Shown one piece after another: positions 54,801-59,589 of a DNA stretch of 64,000 bases. Source of the stretch: Macrocystis pyrifera (Eukaryota; Sar; Phaeophyceae; Laminariales; Laminariaceae); NCBI GenBank assembly GCA_031763025.1, contig JASSKH010000007.1, forward strand, positions 15,338,080 through 15,402,079, in the 5' to 3' direction. The notes under the pieces are model-generated. The model had not been told where the DNA came from. It was given only the letters and a program-made list of their open reading frames with translations, and searched no databases. Made by a program: the position numbers and the translations under genes. Numbering within the stretch: the stretch's first letter is position 1; each line of letters opens with the position of its first letter.

Positions 54801-57770
54801 TCGTCAAAATGGCATTACCCGGCGGATAGGGTACGGTCCGGGCTCCAAAATTCGGCGGGTACCCGCAGGGTCCAACCTCTAAGTACGAGTACTGCTTGCT
54901 GCTGTATGCATCTACTGTCTACTGTAATACCTGCTGCATCAATTCTTGATGTACTACTATTAATACTGTAGTTCAGGTCTCCCACAACACTAAACAAGCG
55001 CTTAGCCGCGCAACCATGATATATATATACAGTATGTGTCAGCCTCATAACATCACGACGAGTACGAGTGTCTTTGTTGTCTTTGGTACCCGAAAACTTA
55101 GCCGGTACATTATGTGTCGACTCCTCAGTATGCCGACAGACTATACATGCTTCTCTCTCCTGCTGCTGTTCTGTATTTCTACCGGCGTCCCCGGTGGCTT
55201 GGTAGGTGGTCCGCGAGCATATCAAGATCAATTTCGTGAGTTCGAGTCTCACCGAGTGCATACTCCTAGGGACTTTTTCTTGCATAAAATTGATTAGCGG
55301 AAAGCGCGAGGGCGTGAGTTAGCTGTACATTCGATGAAAATCGACGAGCAGTGGGAATGCTGAACCCTATGCGCGATAAAAATTAAAGGCACGTACCGGG
55401 GGGGAGAAGGGACGACACCTGTGACCACGGCTTGTCCAGACGATTGTCGAGGGTAAAACCTCCTACGAGTGGGCTGGAAAGTAAAAGTGATGAAAAAAAA
55501 AAAAAAAAAAAAACATCTGCTCTGTCTTTCGTTGACCCATTTTTGGACTGCATAACTCATGGCATTATATATGGTACATCATTTACAAACCGCGTCGGGA
55601 CTCATTTACAGCAGTCTCCTCGCTACGTACAGCAGCAGTATCAGGTATACCTGGCACATACATAACTGGAACTCGACGTATCAGGTAGCATATAAGTAAA
55701 GCATTAATGGCATGTCTCTTGCGTCACCCTCTGAGAACCTAATCCATCTTACCAGGTACTGGTAGCTTTCTTCGTGTGGCCATACCTGCTGTACTTCGAA
55801 GTAACCTACGAATTAATAGTGGTATTGTCGTATATGCGTCTATTAATAGTCCTCACATATCACTCCCGAGGGAAATCTTGTACTTGTGGTATGGTCGGTG
55901 GTATCATATGAACATTTGACAAACAGGCCCGTCACATCACAGGCAGCTTTTATCATCCCAAGCTACGAATGACAGCAGTCTACAGCAGCACCAGTAGCCA
56001 CACAAGTTTCAAGTCTAGATAACTTTACAAAACATAGTGATGTACTGCTGCTGCGATGTGGGTATCGTTCAGGATAGAACATCGAACGTGTGAGACGGCG
56101 GCAGTCCGAAAGGATCTGAGTCTAATTTGAGTACCGCTGCAGCTGCTGCTGCTGCTGCTGCTGCTGCTGTGTGCAACTTGGAGCTTGGCTTGGAGGGAAG
56201 GAATCCAAAGTCGGAATTCGAAGGTTGAAACTAGTTAAAGGTTTTTCGGATCTTCCTAGGGCTCCAGCACCTTTGCGACCACCGACTACTGCTGGTGGGT
56301 GTACGAGTAGAGTGAGTGAGTGAGAGGCTGAGTCGAGTGTTGATAACAAAAACACGAACAACAGCAGCAGTACATTACACCTCCAGCACAAGTGTACTCG
56401 TATCAGATGAATACGACGTACACGTACAGCGTATTTCAAAATTTATAAAATATTTTACAATGCGATGCTTGTCCATTTGTACAGGTACGTACGATGCTGA
56501 GGTTCTGAGGTGATCTTATACCATTGCAACAGGTTGGAGCTAGGAGACAGCATTTTCAATCCCTGACAGACAGCAGTAACTTTGCCTCGATATGCCTCGA
56601 CTGATACCAAACTACTTGTTTCGAGTCTTGGAACACTCGGCCCAACTCCCTCGACAGCGCACTTTTTGCCTTCCTTGACATGTCTCCTGACTCCTATCTC
56701 ATGCATGATCTTTGGTTGGAGGCGTCGATTTTTCCTTGCAGCTTGTCGAATTTCAGCGGGGACCTGATCAGAAGCGGCTGTACTTTGATTTCGTCGCTCA
56801 ACAAGGAGCACAAAAAGCTGGACTTTGCTGTACGAAACGAACCTGATATCTCGCTCTGGCTCGTGTCAGCAGGCGAGCATATGCGTTTATACGATACGGC
56901 TGGTGCAAAGAGAGGGCTATGATGGCGATATCGCCTGCCCCATACACAGAGTGGTGGTGGCGGTGCTGCTGCTGCCGCCGCTACTCCTGGTAGTACACAC
57001 CAAACGTACCAACACTCACGACGGCCCTTCCGAAATTGGCATCAAGTTTTTAGTAAAGATTTTTGTACGGTAGGCCAAACTTTCGTTCGATGTGCAGAAC
57101 ACTTGTTATTTGTGCGACGGCATATACCCTTGCTGCTGTTACTGGTGTTGGAGAGCATCCAAGCACCAACTATTAATACTATGACTTCCCATGCATACGA
57201 GCAGCATGGAGCCAAGCCGGCATGTATCGCCTACCACTGGCAAAGTCACGAGTCACACGCGCACCCCGGATAGGAGATACGGGGCATCAGCGGACGAATA
57301 TACGGCAGTAGACAACAGAAATTTCGGTAAATAAACGTACTCGAACCGCCAAAACTGTGAGTGAGATATATGCGTTAGATTCGCTATTCGTTACAGCTTG
57401 ACTCATGGTGAGAGCGCGACACAAGGAACAACCCTAAAAGCCCTCTTACATCTTCCTCCATGTCCACGCAGGTATCGAAGACGGCCGCCACTTCCGTCGC
57501 TCCTCCGTCAGGGTAGATTCGCACCGCTCCTGCTTTGAAGGCGATGAACATGTGGTCCGACACCGCTGAAAAGTCGACAGAAACGGGTACCATGCCGAAT
57601 CCCTCCAAAATATCCTCCACGATGAGCACGTCCTCATCCCGGTCAACTACGCTGTCCAGTATCTCCAGTGCAGTGCAGGAAGGTCGTCTCTGCAAGGCCA
57701 GAACAAGCCCCGCGAAGGCGGCGAAGCGCGCCCATGGACGGAGGCTGCTCGTCGGTCGAGACGTGGCCAT
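23275..57770 (-). CDS. Membrane-anchored secreted fusion: sugar dehydrogenase-like propeller + PKD + multicopper oxidase
   Basis: Eighteen exons with GT-AG borders and consistent phase give 1,203 codons. Residues 1-35 look like a signal peptide (hydrophobic AAFAGLVLAL after several Arg). Residues about 40-510 resemble the PQQ-dependent glucose/sorbosone dehydrogenase propeller, with NHHGGGG (His191) and GFRNPFR (Arg287) at the positions of the catalytic His and Arg of soluble glucose dehydrogenase, plus NHGWPCIEG. Residues about 505-590 are a PKD domain and about 596-620 a Pro/Ala/Thr linker. Residues about 640-1,100 are a three-cupredoxin multicopper oxidase with HTHGLH, WYHPHHH, HPFHLHVNH and HCHVNSHSDTGIM. 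A membrane span (about 1,146-1,168) and a basic stop-transfer RFGKKR follow. Probable role: oxidise a sugar or alcohol at the cell surface and pass electrons to oxygen. Substrate and cofactor use are inferred. Exon coordinates are listed separately. Confidence 0.88.
24254..24419 (-). CDS. Exon 17 (residues 1045-1100), copper motif 4
   Basis: Acceptor GTACAG|CGAGC and donor GCGG|GTGAGG. Reads SLAVVRFRAERFGGHVAMHC then HVNSHSDTGIMAVGNIVGG. HCH...H (His1064, Cys1065, His1066, His1070) completes the copper sites. Ile at the usual axial position suggests a type 1 copper without a Met ligand, although a Met follows. Confidence 0.94.
25308..25582 (-). CDS. Exon 16 (residues 953-1045), copper motif 3
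   Basis: Acceptor CGGCAG|ACCGT and donor TCAA|GTGAGT. Contains RPYYLEDLASLDF, then GSEQHPFHLHVNHMQFV and GWNHVGDWIDTVS. HPFHLH (His1010, His1013, His1015) supplies type 1, type 2 and type 3 ligands in the standard order. Confidence 0.95.
25660..25960. repeat. Degenerate GGAGTTGGGATCGG minisatellite in intron 15
   Basis: Imperfect repeats built on GGAGTCGG, GTTGGGATC and GGATGAATGGAGTCGG. The minus-strand reading is a Pro/Thr/Ser-rich low-complexity frame that overlaps no exon. Confidence 0.6.
26312..26467 (-). CDS. Exon 15 (residues 901-953)
   Basis: Acceptor GTGCAG|GGTTG and donor GCAG|GTGAGA. Reads RVDAAIRCSTAGDFDVRIES then TMPIAVLSVEAG, matching the end of domain 2 (R.D..VR....G.Y.......). 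A shared AG splits codons at both ends. Confidence 0.86.
27051..27269 (-). CDS. Exon 14 (residues 828-901), second cupredoxin domain
   Basis: Acceptor CTTTCAG|CCACT and donor TCTAG|GTGACT. Reads HYLVSGQVVPTIEM, GVWMRFRMAFAGHGANHAIS and RMEPVLFFTPAS. The VNGQ..P...M..G...R.R pattern is typical of domain 2 of multicopper oxidases. Confidence 0.88.
27616..27754. mobile_element. MITE family M1, copy 3 (intron 13)
   Basis: Starts AATACGGGG with an expanded run of about 15 G, then CATAGTTGATAGGGCC, a TTTTTACTAAC core and GGTCCTATTTACTA, and ends GTCCCCCGTAATAATAG. A TACCAGGTA motif lies inside. Confidence 0.7.
28147..28258. mobile_element. MITE family M1, copy 4 (intron 13)
   Basis: CTATTACGGTGGTCCATAGTTAATAGGACC at the left pairs with GGTCCCGTTAACCATGGACCCCCGTAGTAATA at the right, giving roughly 30-bp inverted ends, the clearest of the five copies. 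Confidence 0.8.
28613..28689 (-). CDS. Exon 13 (residues 803-828)
   Basis: Short exon: acceptor GGTACAG|GAAATG, donor TCAAT|GTATGA. Reads EMNPELSSFDRDACGDELYN and is chosen because its phases join exons 12 and 14 without a break. It lies between the first and second cupredoxin domains. Confidence 0.72.
29323..29507 (-). CDS. Exon 12 (residues 741-802), copper motif 2
   Basis: Acceptor CTTCAG|ACGAG and donor CAG|GTGACG. Reads CDHAGGTFWYHPHHHGSTSL and MGALIIED. WYHPH (His757, His759) is the second motif, with both His binding type 3 copper. An earlier donor (ATG|GTACTT) is possible but would drop the conserved MVLTIQ strand. Confidence 0.93.
29906..30116 (-). CDS. Exon 11 (residues 671-741), copper motif 1
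   Basis: Acceptor AAGTCAG|ATCCC and donor ACAT|GTGAGA. Reads IPGPTMRMEACQTYQVTVTN and NIHTHGLHISG. HTHG (His713, His715) is the first multicopper oxidase motif, in which the two His bind type 2 and type 3 copper; Thr replaces the usual Trp. Confidence 0.94.
30982..31257 (-). CDS. Exon 10 (residues 579-670), linker and start of the oxidase
   Basis: Acceptor TTCTCAG|AACGAA and donor CAG|GTGTGT. A PKD end (NETSSESIEIIAGNAV) leads into a Pro/Ala/Thr/Ser-rich linker (APKSAPTVAPAPTISPVAAP), then the first cupredoxin strand with GVVTLDNFWGVTTTRGFNGQ. Confidence 0.86.
31640..31960 (+). repeat. Repeat family S3, diverged copy (intron 9)
   Basis: Internal threefold repetition of GGGGAGAAGAATCA...GGGTGTGCTTGTTTTTCT (31,785-31,900), with CGTGACCACA and a GGGTGGAAAC..ACGGTTGAAATG ending. 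It resembles the tandem pair at 51,630-52,120 and a copy at 42,640. Confidence 0.5.
32065..32259 (-). CDS. Exon 9 (residues 514-578), PKD domain
   Basis: Acceptor TGCAAG|TTGCC and donor CTG|GTGCGT. Reads LPLEVTLDASKSSDVEG, SLEWDCEGDG, RTHVCTYAEDGAFEATVHAT. These are the PKD (Ig-like) features PL.V..DAS.S.D, W..DGDG and Y...G.......A. Such domains space catalytic modules outside the cell. The acceptor region is tandemly duplicated just upstream. Confidence 0.88.
32236..32450. repeat. Tandem duplication of about 107 bp spanning the exon 9 acceptor
   Basis: GTCAAGGGTAACCTCCAAAG occurs at about 32,236 and again at 32,343. Both copies continue into A-rich DNA and CAAGCAAACATGT/CAAGCGAACATGT. The upstream copy preserves an acceptor (GTGCAG|TTGGC) that would put the PKD domain out of frame. 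Confidence 0.75.
34070..34316 (-). mobile_element. S1 SINE, copy 3, 3' part (split by a MULE-like element)
   Basis: Reads on the minus strand as the S1 body: CCAGCC..TCGTAGGAGGTTTTACC, GACAAGCCGTGGTCACAGGTG, GGTTCAGCATTCCCACTGCT, TTTTTATGCAAGAAAAGTCCC and GCACTCGG. It stops inside the B-box region at 34,316. The missing head is found at 35,885-35,945. Confidence 0.85.
34317..35884. mobile_element. Mutator-like foldback element, 1,568 bp
   Basis: Begins CAGCCGGCG and ends CGCCGGCTG. The arms (about 34,317-34,830 and 35,385-35,884) are long inverted copies sharing GAAGTTTCAGAACCTGCCAG, GAGAGGGCGGCTCTACGGCG, GATAGAGGAGCGGCACGAGC and AGCGAGAAAAGC. It is flanked by the 9-bp duplication CACAAAATT/CACGAAATT. 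Long inverted arms plus a 9-bp duplication are typical of Mutator-like elements. No transposase is visible, so it is non-autonomous. It lies in intron 8, inside an S1 SINE. Confidence 0.85.
35885..35945 (-). mobile_element. S1 SINE, copy 3, 5' head (other side of the split)
   Basis: The minus strand reads GCCGGCGTTCCCGACGGCTT, GGTAGCTGGTCC and CAAGATCAATTTCGTG, i.e. the S1 head with its A-box, ending exactly at the duplicated AATTTCGTG. It continues at 34,316 on the far side of the inserted element. Confidence 0.85.
36550..36762 (-). CDS. Exon 8 (residues 443-513)
   Basis: Acceptor ACAGTAG|GCCTTG; the donor is taken as ATT|GTATCA because this phase 0 exit joins DFNADPKTGI in frame to LPLEVTLDAS of the PKD domain. 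The alternative donor ACAG|GTATTG would break the frame. Contains GGQDCVFYFDMNEKTGKVDW and ARAIVDFNADP, the propeller end and PKD start. Confidence 0.78.
37830..37960 (-). CDS. Exon 7 (residues 399-442)
   Basis: Acceptor GAATAG|GTGTGG and donor AAG|GTCAGC. Contains CANTQSSVSAAYIYMGAHLP and LNALFIGDYSK, which match the propeller's closing blade (usually GG.VY.G...P.L.G.Y.FGDY). Confidence 0.88.
38777..38925 (-). CDS. Exon 6 (residues 349-399)
   Basis: Acceptor ATTCCAG|GTGGC and donor GACG|GTAACT. Reads WLVDNENDACDAVRGTTLG, LPLDIDYDALKEKAMKG and DWVPPAFTYSDG. The two Cys-containing acidic stretches suit a secreted protein. Phase 2 entry and phase 1 exit fit the neighbouring exons. Confidence 0.82.
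39157..39280. mobile_element. MITE family M1, copy 5 (intron 5)
   Basis: CACGGGGGGCCATA then CCATAGTAAATAGGACCTACGG at the left, TTTTTACTCAC in the core, GGTCCTATTTACTATAG then CCCCCCGTAATAG at the right. Confidence 0.75.
39697..39902 (-). CDS. Exon 5 (residues 281-349), with the catalytic-Arg block
   Basis: Acceptor TGTGTCAG|CTGGAA and donor CCA|GTGAGT. Contains KGFRNPFRLTVAP (Arg287), DDVIIADVGLDTMESIKVV and GNHGWPCIEG, three hallmark blocks of glucose/sorbosone dehydrogenases. A 13-bp minisatellite abuts the acceptor. Confidence 0.92.
39905..39968. repeat. 13-bp minisatellite abutting the exon 5 acceptor
   Basis: Five copies of GTGACACACAAAA run up to the AG of exon 5. On the gene's strand each unit reads TTTTGTGTGTCAC, and the last one, changed to TGTGTGTCAG, is the acceptor itself. 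Confidence 0.85.
40590..40790 (-). CDS. Exon 4 (residues 214-280)
   Basis: Acceptor GGTTAG|GCTGAC, donor TTT|GTGAGAC, phase 0 at both ends. Contains PQGNFRAQRDDFNEGKLLRI, the segment before the catalytic Arg that ends in GK.LRI in this family. Confidence 0.85.
41793..42012 (-). CDS. Exon 3 (residues 140-213), with the catalytic-His block
   Basis: Acceptor CCCGCAG|ATACG and donor AAG|GTAGGC. Contains DCLVIPFFCEKDHRLVRVEV, EILINDWCTGSNHHGGGG and MAFLANGDMALTVGDMSK. The His in H-x-x-G-G followed by MAF and GD matches the base position of soluble quinoprotein glucose dehydrogenases (His191 here). Confidence 0.9.
42640..42830 (+). repeat. Repeat family S3 copy with CAA microsatellite (intron 2)
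   Basis: Carries TGACCACAGATTTAGCGTATCTCT, GGAATCAGGACGGACACTGG, GTGTACTG and TAATGTGAAGACAACAACAA, which runs into about eight CAA triplets. The order is the same as in the copies at 51,630-52,120. Confidence 0.6.
43299..43396 (-). CDS. Exon 2 (residues 108-140)
   Basis: Acceptor CAACAG|GTTTAC and donor GG|GTAAGG. Reads VYDNNDLGLLNFRLHPDWPT and GFMLYTHDV, the glucose/sorbosone dehydrogenase block usually seen as NDRGLLG..HPDF followed by YV.YT. The Arg of NDRG is Leu here. The join to exon 1 keeps frame and motif order. Confidence 0.88.
44985..45235 (-). repeat. Decayed S2 repeat (intron 1)
   Basis: The + strand shows TTGGCGTCGTCGGCAGG and GGGTTCGATCCTTGCCGTCATTCCC, the S2 tRNA-like A- and B-boxes. 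The rest of the family follows at low similarity, including GAGAGCGATGCGATCATCGCA. The flanking stems do not pair as an acceptor arm, so it is not a tRNA gene. Confidence 0.55.
45338..45520 (+). repeat. Dispersed repeat R1, copy 2 (intron 1)
   Basis: Matches 1,855-2,015; it has a short insertion (GGCGGGAGTGGATAAGACGA) before the shared CCCTGGTTCCAGTACGAGAG. Confidence 0.7.
45625..45725 (+). repeat. Dispersed repeat R4, copy 1
   Basis: Shares CGTGCGTGTGCGACACACCC, TGTGGCTGGTTGT and TTCATCGGAGCCTGC with 59,490-59,585 in the same orientation. Confidence 0.6.
46190..46412 (+). repeat. Tandem duplication, about 109 bp per unit (intron 1)
   Basis: CCTTTGTCGCAGTACGCG, CTGCTGTCGTATCATATCA, AGCAGTAC.GCTGTACATGCA and AAGCTACTC occur twice in a row. 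Confidence 0.75.
46625..47925 (+). repeat. Dispersed repeat R3, copy 2 (intron 1)
   Basis: Matches 3,040-4,300 along its whole length in the same orientation. An open frame of about 330 codons crosses it, but it is dominated by the GTACTCGCAG microrepeat, is not open in copy 1 and shows no domain, so I do not call a gene. Confidence 0.75.
47990..48340. repeat. Minisatellite with CATCCGGCGTTGG units
   Basis: Five to six degenerate units of about 60 bp, each with CATCCGGCGTTGG, GTGCGTTGGAAAGGA and a GGAAAATTGGTTTGC-like end. Confidence 0.75.
48531..48571. repeat. GTT trinucleotide microsatellite next to an S3 end
   Basis: About thirteen TTG/GTT units precede TTCTTCACATTAAACCGTTC and CTACCCGTCGAC, the reverse complement of the S3 end at 51,815-51,850. 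It is therefore the tail of an inverted S3 fragment. Confidence 0.7.
48780..50205 (-). repeat. Repeat family T, inverted copy (intron 1)
   Basis: This is the reverse orientation of the units near 60,880-64,000. Read leftwards it starts with AAGGCGCTTCGCTCCGCGGG and the hairpin GCGGGCGGC-CTAC-GCCGCCCGC, continues through CAAACTGGCGACTTGATAAT and GGGTACTTATTTTCTT, and ends near GAGATCTAAGTAAG at 48,790. Positions 48,829-49,096 are tandemly duplicated at 49,097-49,360 (period 268). Confidence 0.8.
50908..51018. repeat. Foldback element with about 45-bp arms
   Basis: GACCACAGAATGCATTGTAT and TTGTGGCGATGAGCTAATGTG at the left pair with CACATTAACAAGCTCATCGCCACAA and ATACAATGAAGTTCGTGGTC at the right, around an AACAACAACGAT loop. 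Confidence 0.8.
51630..52120 (+). repeat. Repeat family S3, tandem pair with AAC tail (intron 1)
   Basis: Unit 1 (51,630-51,893) and unit 2 (51,905-52,120) share GTGTCGTGCCTGT, GATGACATGGCATTGCATTG, GTAGCTTTGTGACCACA, ACGGACACTGGTTGTGCT, ATGTCGACGGGTAGAAA and GGTTAAATGTGAA. Unit 1 ends in about thirteen AAC triplets, resembling the simple-repeat tail of a non-autonomous retroelement. No clear tRNA promoter is seen. Confidence 0.7.
53148..53305. repeat. GGGTACCC-rich palindromic block
   Basis: Repeated GGGTACCCGGGTACCCG, GGCGGGTA and GACGGGTAG words, self-complementary at many points. A second block lies at 54,765-54,880, and a related ACCCGCGGGTCGGG block at 25,098-25,205. Confidence 0.65.
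53380..53902 (+). repeat. Repeat family S2, near-complete copy with duplicated ends (intron 1)
   Basis: Flanked by direct copies of ACTAAAAATGTTACGTAACA and ACGCTACATGAATTCAAGG...CTCGATT(T/C)CCACCACA. The CCTGACTTATC...AAGTCAGGAACCCCGATGAC block is also duplicated inside (53,462-53,505 and 53,545-53,605). The tRNA-like B-box lies on the minus strand at 53,766-53,784. Confidence 0.75.
54765..54880. repeat. GGGTACCC-rich palindromic block, second copy
   Basis: GGGTACCCGG, CGGGTACCCGGGTACCCGG, ATTACCCGGCGGATAGGG and GGCGGGTACCCGCAGGGTCC, related to 53,148-53,305 in inverse order. Confidence 0.6.
55183..55513 (+). mobile_element. tRNA-derived SINE (family S1), copy 2 (intron 1)
   Basis: Same head (A-box TGGCTTGGTAGG, B-box GAGTTCGAGTCTC), body and poly(A) tail (about 20 A, 55,493-55,513) as copy 1 at 5,247, with only scattered differences. 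The two copies look recent. Confidence 0.88.
56540..56700 (+). repeat. Dispersed repeat R2, copy 2 (intron 1)
   Basis: Matches 2,330-2,500 in the same orientation, including AGGAGACAGCATTTT, CTGACAGACAGCA, GACTGATACCAAACTACT and GACATGTCTCCTGA. Confidence 0.6.
57450..57770 (-). CDS. Exon 1 of the dehydrogenase-oxidase fusion (residues 1-107)
   Basis: ATG at 57,770-57,768 begins MATSRPTSSLRPWARFAAF, a signal-peptide-like start, and no other in-frame ATG precedes a hydrophobic stretch. VPVSVDFSAVSDHMFIAFKA and GAVRIYPDGG are the first blades of a propeller. The exon ends DMEED at a strong donor, GAT|GTAAGAG, phase 0. Confidence 0.88.
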
Positions 57771-59026
57771 CGTCCTGCTTCGGGATATTTTTTAAAGGGG
57801 GAAATTAGAACCGATGGCTGCAGCTTTCAGCTGCTGACAACAATATCGGTATCTATTTTACAAGTAGAGCAGGGTTTCCTGGCAGCGCTTCACAGCACAA
57901 GCCCGCTACGTTACAGACGATAGTCTCTTGAGGCGATTCCCTACGATAAGTGCTCTATGACCTTGCGGTTAGTTGTGTCTGGTCCGGCACCGATGGTGCC
58001 TCTTGTGCGTTGTCTCTTGTCTTGACTATTCTGCTATGTAGGGTTTAAACCTGAACCCCCAGAGGCATAATTGTTTGTAATTTTTTGTCGTGCTTTTATG
58101 TCTTGTAAAACCAGACGATACGAAAAACAAAAACAAAAACGAAAATCGAAACAAAGCGATGGGAGAGTCCTTCGCTGCTGTTTTCGATACATGTACCAAC
58201 AAACTAACCCAGACCACGACACATAAAACGAAGATTTTTTTTTGCGGCGCAACTTCTCGTACAGCAATTTTGTTGTGGCCTCTGGCACTTGGAATCTTGG
58301 GATGCTTCCGGCTTCTGCGGCTGTGCTGTGTGACGTTGCACTGCTGCTGTTCTTATTTAGGTATATTACTAGCCCGCTGCCCGCTGACACCTTCATCGGT
58401 GCCCTCTTTTTATCCTGGTTTGATGCCATGACTGCCGCAGCAACGACAGCGACCCCACGCCCAGCGAGTATTCCCGAAACGGTTCGTTTTCCGATTTCCG
58501 CAATAGCGGAAATCAATTGAAAATCGAGCCTGCCGCAAGTATTATCGTCTCGTCGACCCTGGCTGCTGGTAGCATCCCGAGGGGGGCAGTAGTCAATCGC
58601 GAGGGAAATAATGGAAAACCCCCGAACGGTTCACGCAATCTGCAAAGTTGAGTATCGACCGATCGGTTGAACTCACAGCTGACGACGTTTTTTTTGTTTG
58701 TTTTTTTTTTTTCAATTTCGTTTTCGTTTTTTCGGTTTTTTTTTTTCCATTGTGTTTCGTTTCTCCCATTTTATTTGGTGTCGTGCCCTGTCGTTCACGA
58801 ACGCGCAGGACAAATCCAACCCAACCAACGAACAACGAACCAAACGAAAAAAAACAAATCGGAAGCAACCAGAAACACCAGCAGGTACACAGAACGTCCC
58901 AGTTTCCCTAGTAAACTCGCTTCTGCAGGACATATAACGCCCGCGCGAGAACAGGGTTGAAGGATGCAGTGTTGCTTGCTGTCTTCATGCTGCACTCCAC
59001 TTCATCTCATGGCACCCATGCGAAAC
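57771..59026. promoter_or_regulatory. Presumed divergent promoter region
   Basis: About 1.25 kb between the start of the minus-strand fusion gene and a possible + strand exon. No TATA box or known operator is convincing. A T-rich run with TTTTTTTCGG words lies at 58,689-58,747, and a near-palindrome TTTCCG...GCAATAGC...GGAAAT at about 58,489-58,513. Confidence 0.3.
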
Positions 59027-59419
59027 ATGAATCCAGGTGGCTGCAAACACGTTCACCTCTACCTTGGCATAAAGTCAGCGCTGGTGGCGGCCAGCTTATT
59101 GCTGTTGTTGGTGAAGGACACACCAAGTGATGCTTTCTCGATTGCACCCGTCATCGCCCATCCTCGTTGCCGAGCGAGCAGCGACGCGTCGTTCAATAGA
59201 CACCCTCAGAGATATCAACATCACCACAACAACGGTCACCAACGCAACAAAAGGATGTCCATGCAGTCATCTCCGGCGGTCGATGAGCAGGTGTGGAATA
59301 TTCTCGCTGCGGCCGCACTAACTCCCGTGGCCCGTGGATGGTTGGTCCTGTCCCTTTTGCTGACGTTCATGTTTCCACGTTTCCACGTACTCCTCCTGTT
59401 GTTGTCTTATTATTGGTGA
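59027..59419 (+). CDS. Possible first exon of a divergent gene with a plastid-type leader
   Basis: From ATG 59,027 the frame reads MNPGGCKHVHLYLGIKSALV, then AASLLLLLVKDTPSDAFSIAP: a signal-anchor-like stretch followed by DAF, close to the A-F cleavage motif of stramenopile plastid pre-sequences. A Ser/Arg/His-rich basic stretch follows, as in transit peptides. The mature part (SPAVDEQVWNILAAAALTP) is too short to identify. The exon may end at CAG|GTGTGG (about 59,288); the frame stays open to 59,419. An upstream in-frame ATG lies at 58,964. No downstream exon was recognised, so this is tentative. Confidence 0.3.
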   Translation: MNPGGCKHVHLYLGIKSALVAASLLLLLVKDTPSDAFSIAPVIAHPRCRASSDASFNRHPQRYQHHHNNGHQRNKRMSMQSSPAVDEQVWNILAAAALTPVARGWLVLSLLLTFMFPRFHVLLLLLSYYW

Positions 59420-59489
59420 AAAGGTGCTCGGGGCGTATGTACTCGTACCGTACGTTACAAACCACAGAAACGCGTAAGCACCAGCAGGC

Positions 59490-59585
59490 AGCACCGTCCG
59501 TGCGTGTGTGACACACCCATCTGAACTGTACTTCTGTGGCTAGTTGTGTTTATCGGAGCCTGCGATCCGTAATCCGCCATCTACC
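59490..59585 (+). repeat. Dispersed repeat R4, copy 2
   Basis: Matches 45,625-45,725 (CGTGCGTGTGTGACACACCC, TGTGGCTAGTTGTGT, TATCGGAGCCTGCG). Confidence 0.6.
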
Positions 59586-59589
59586 TATC

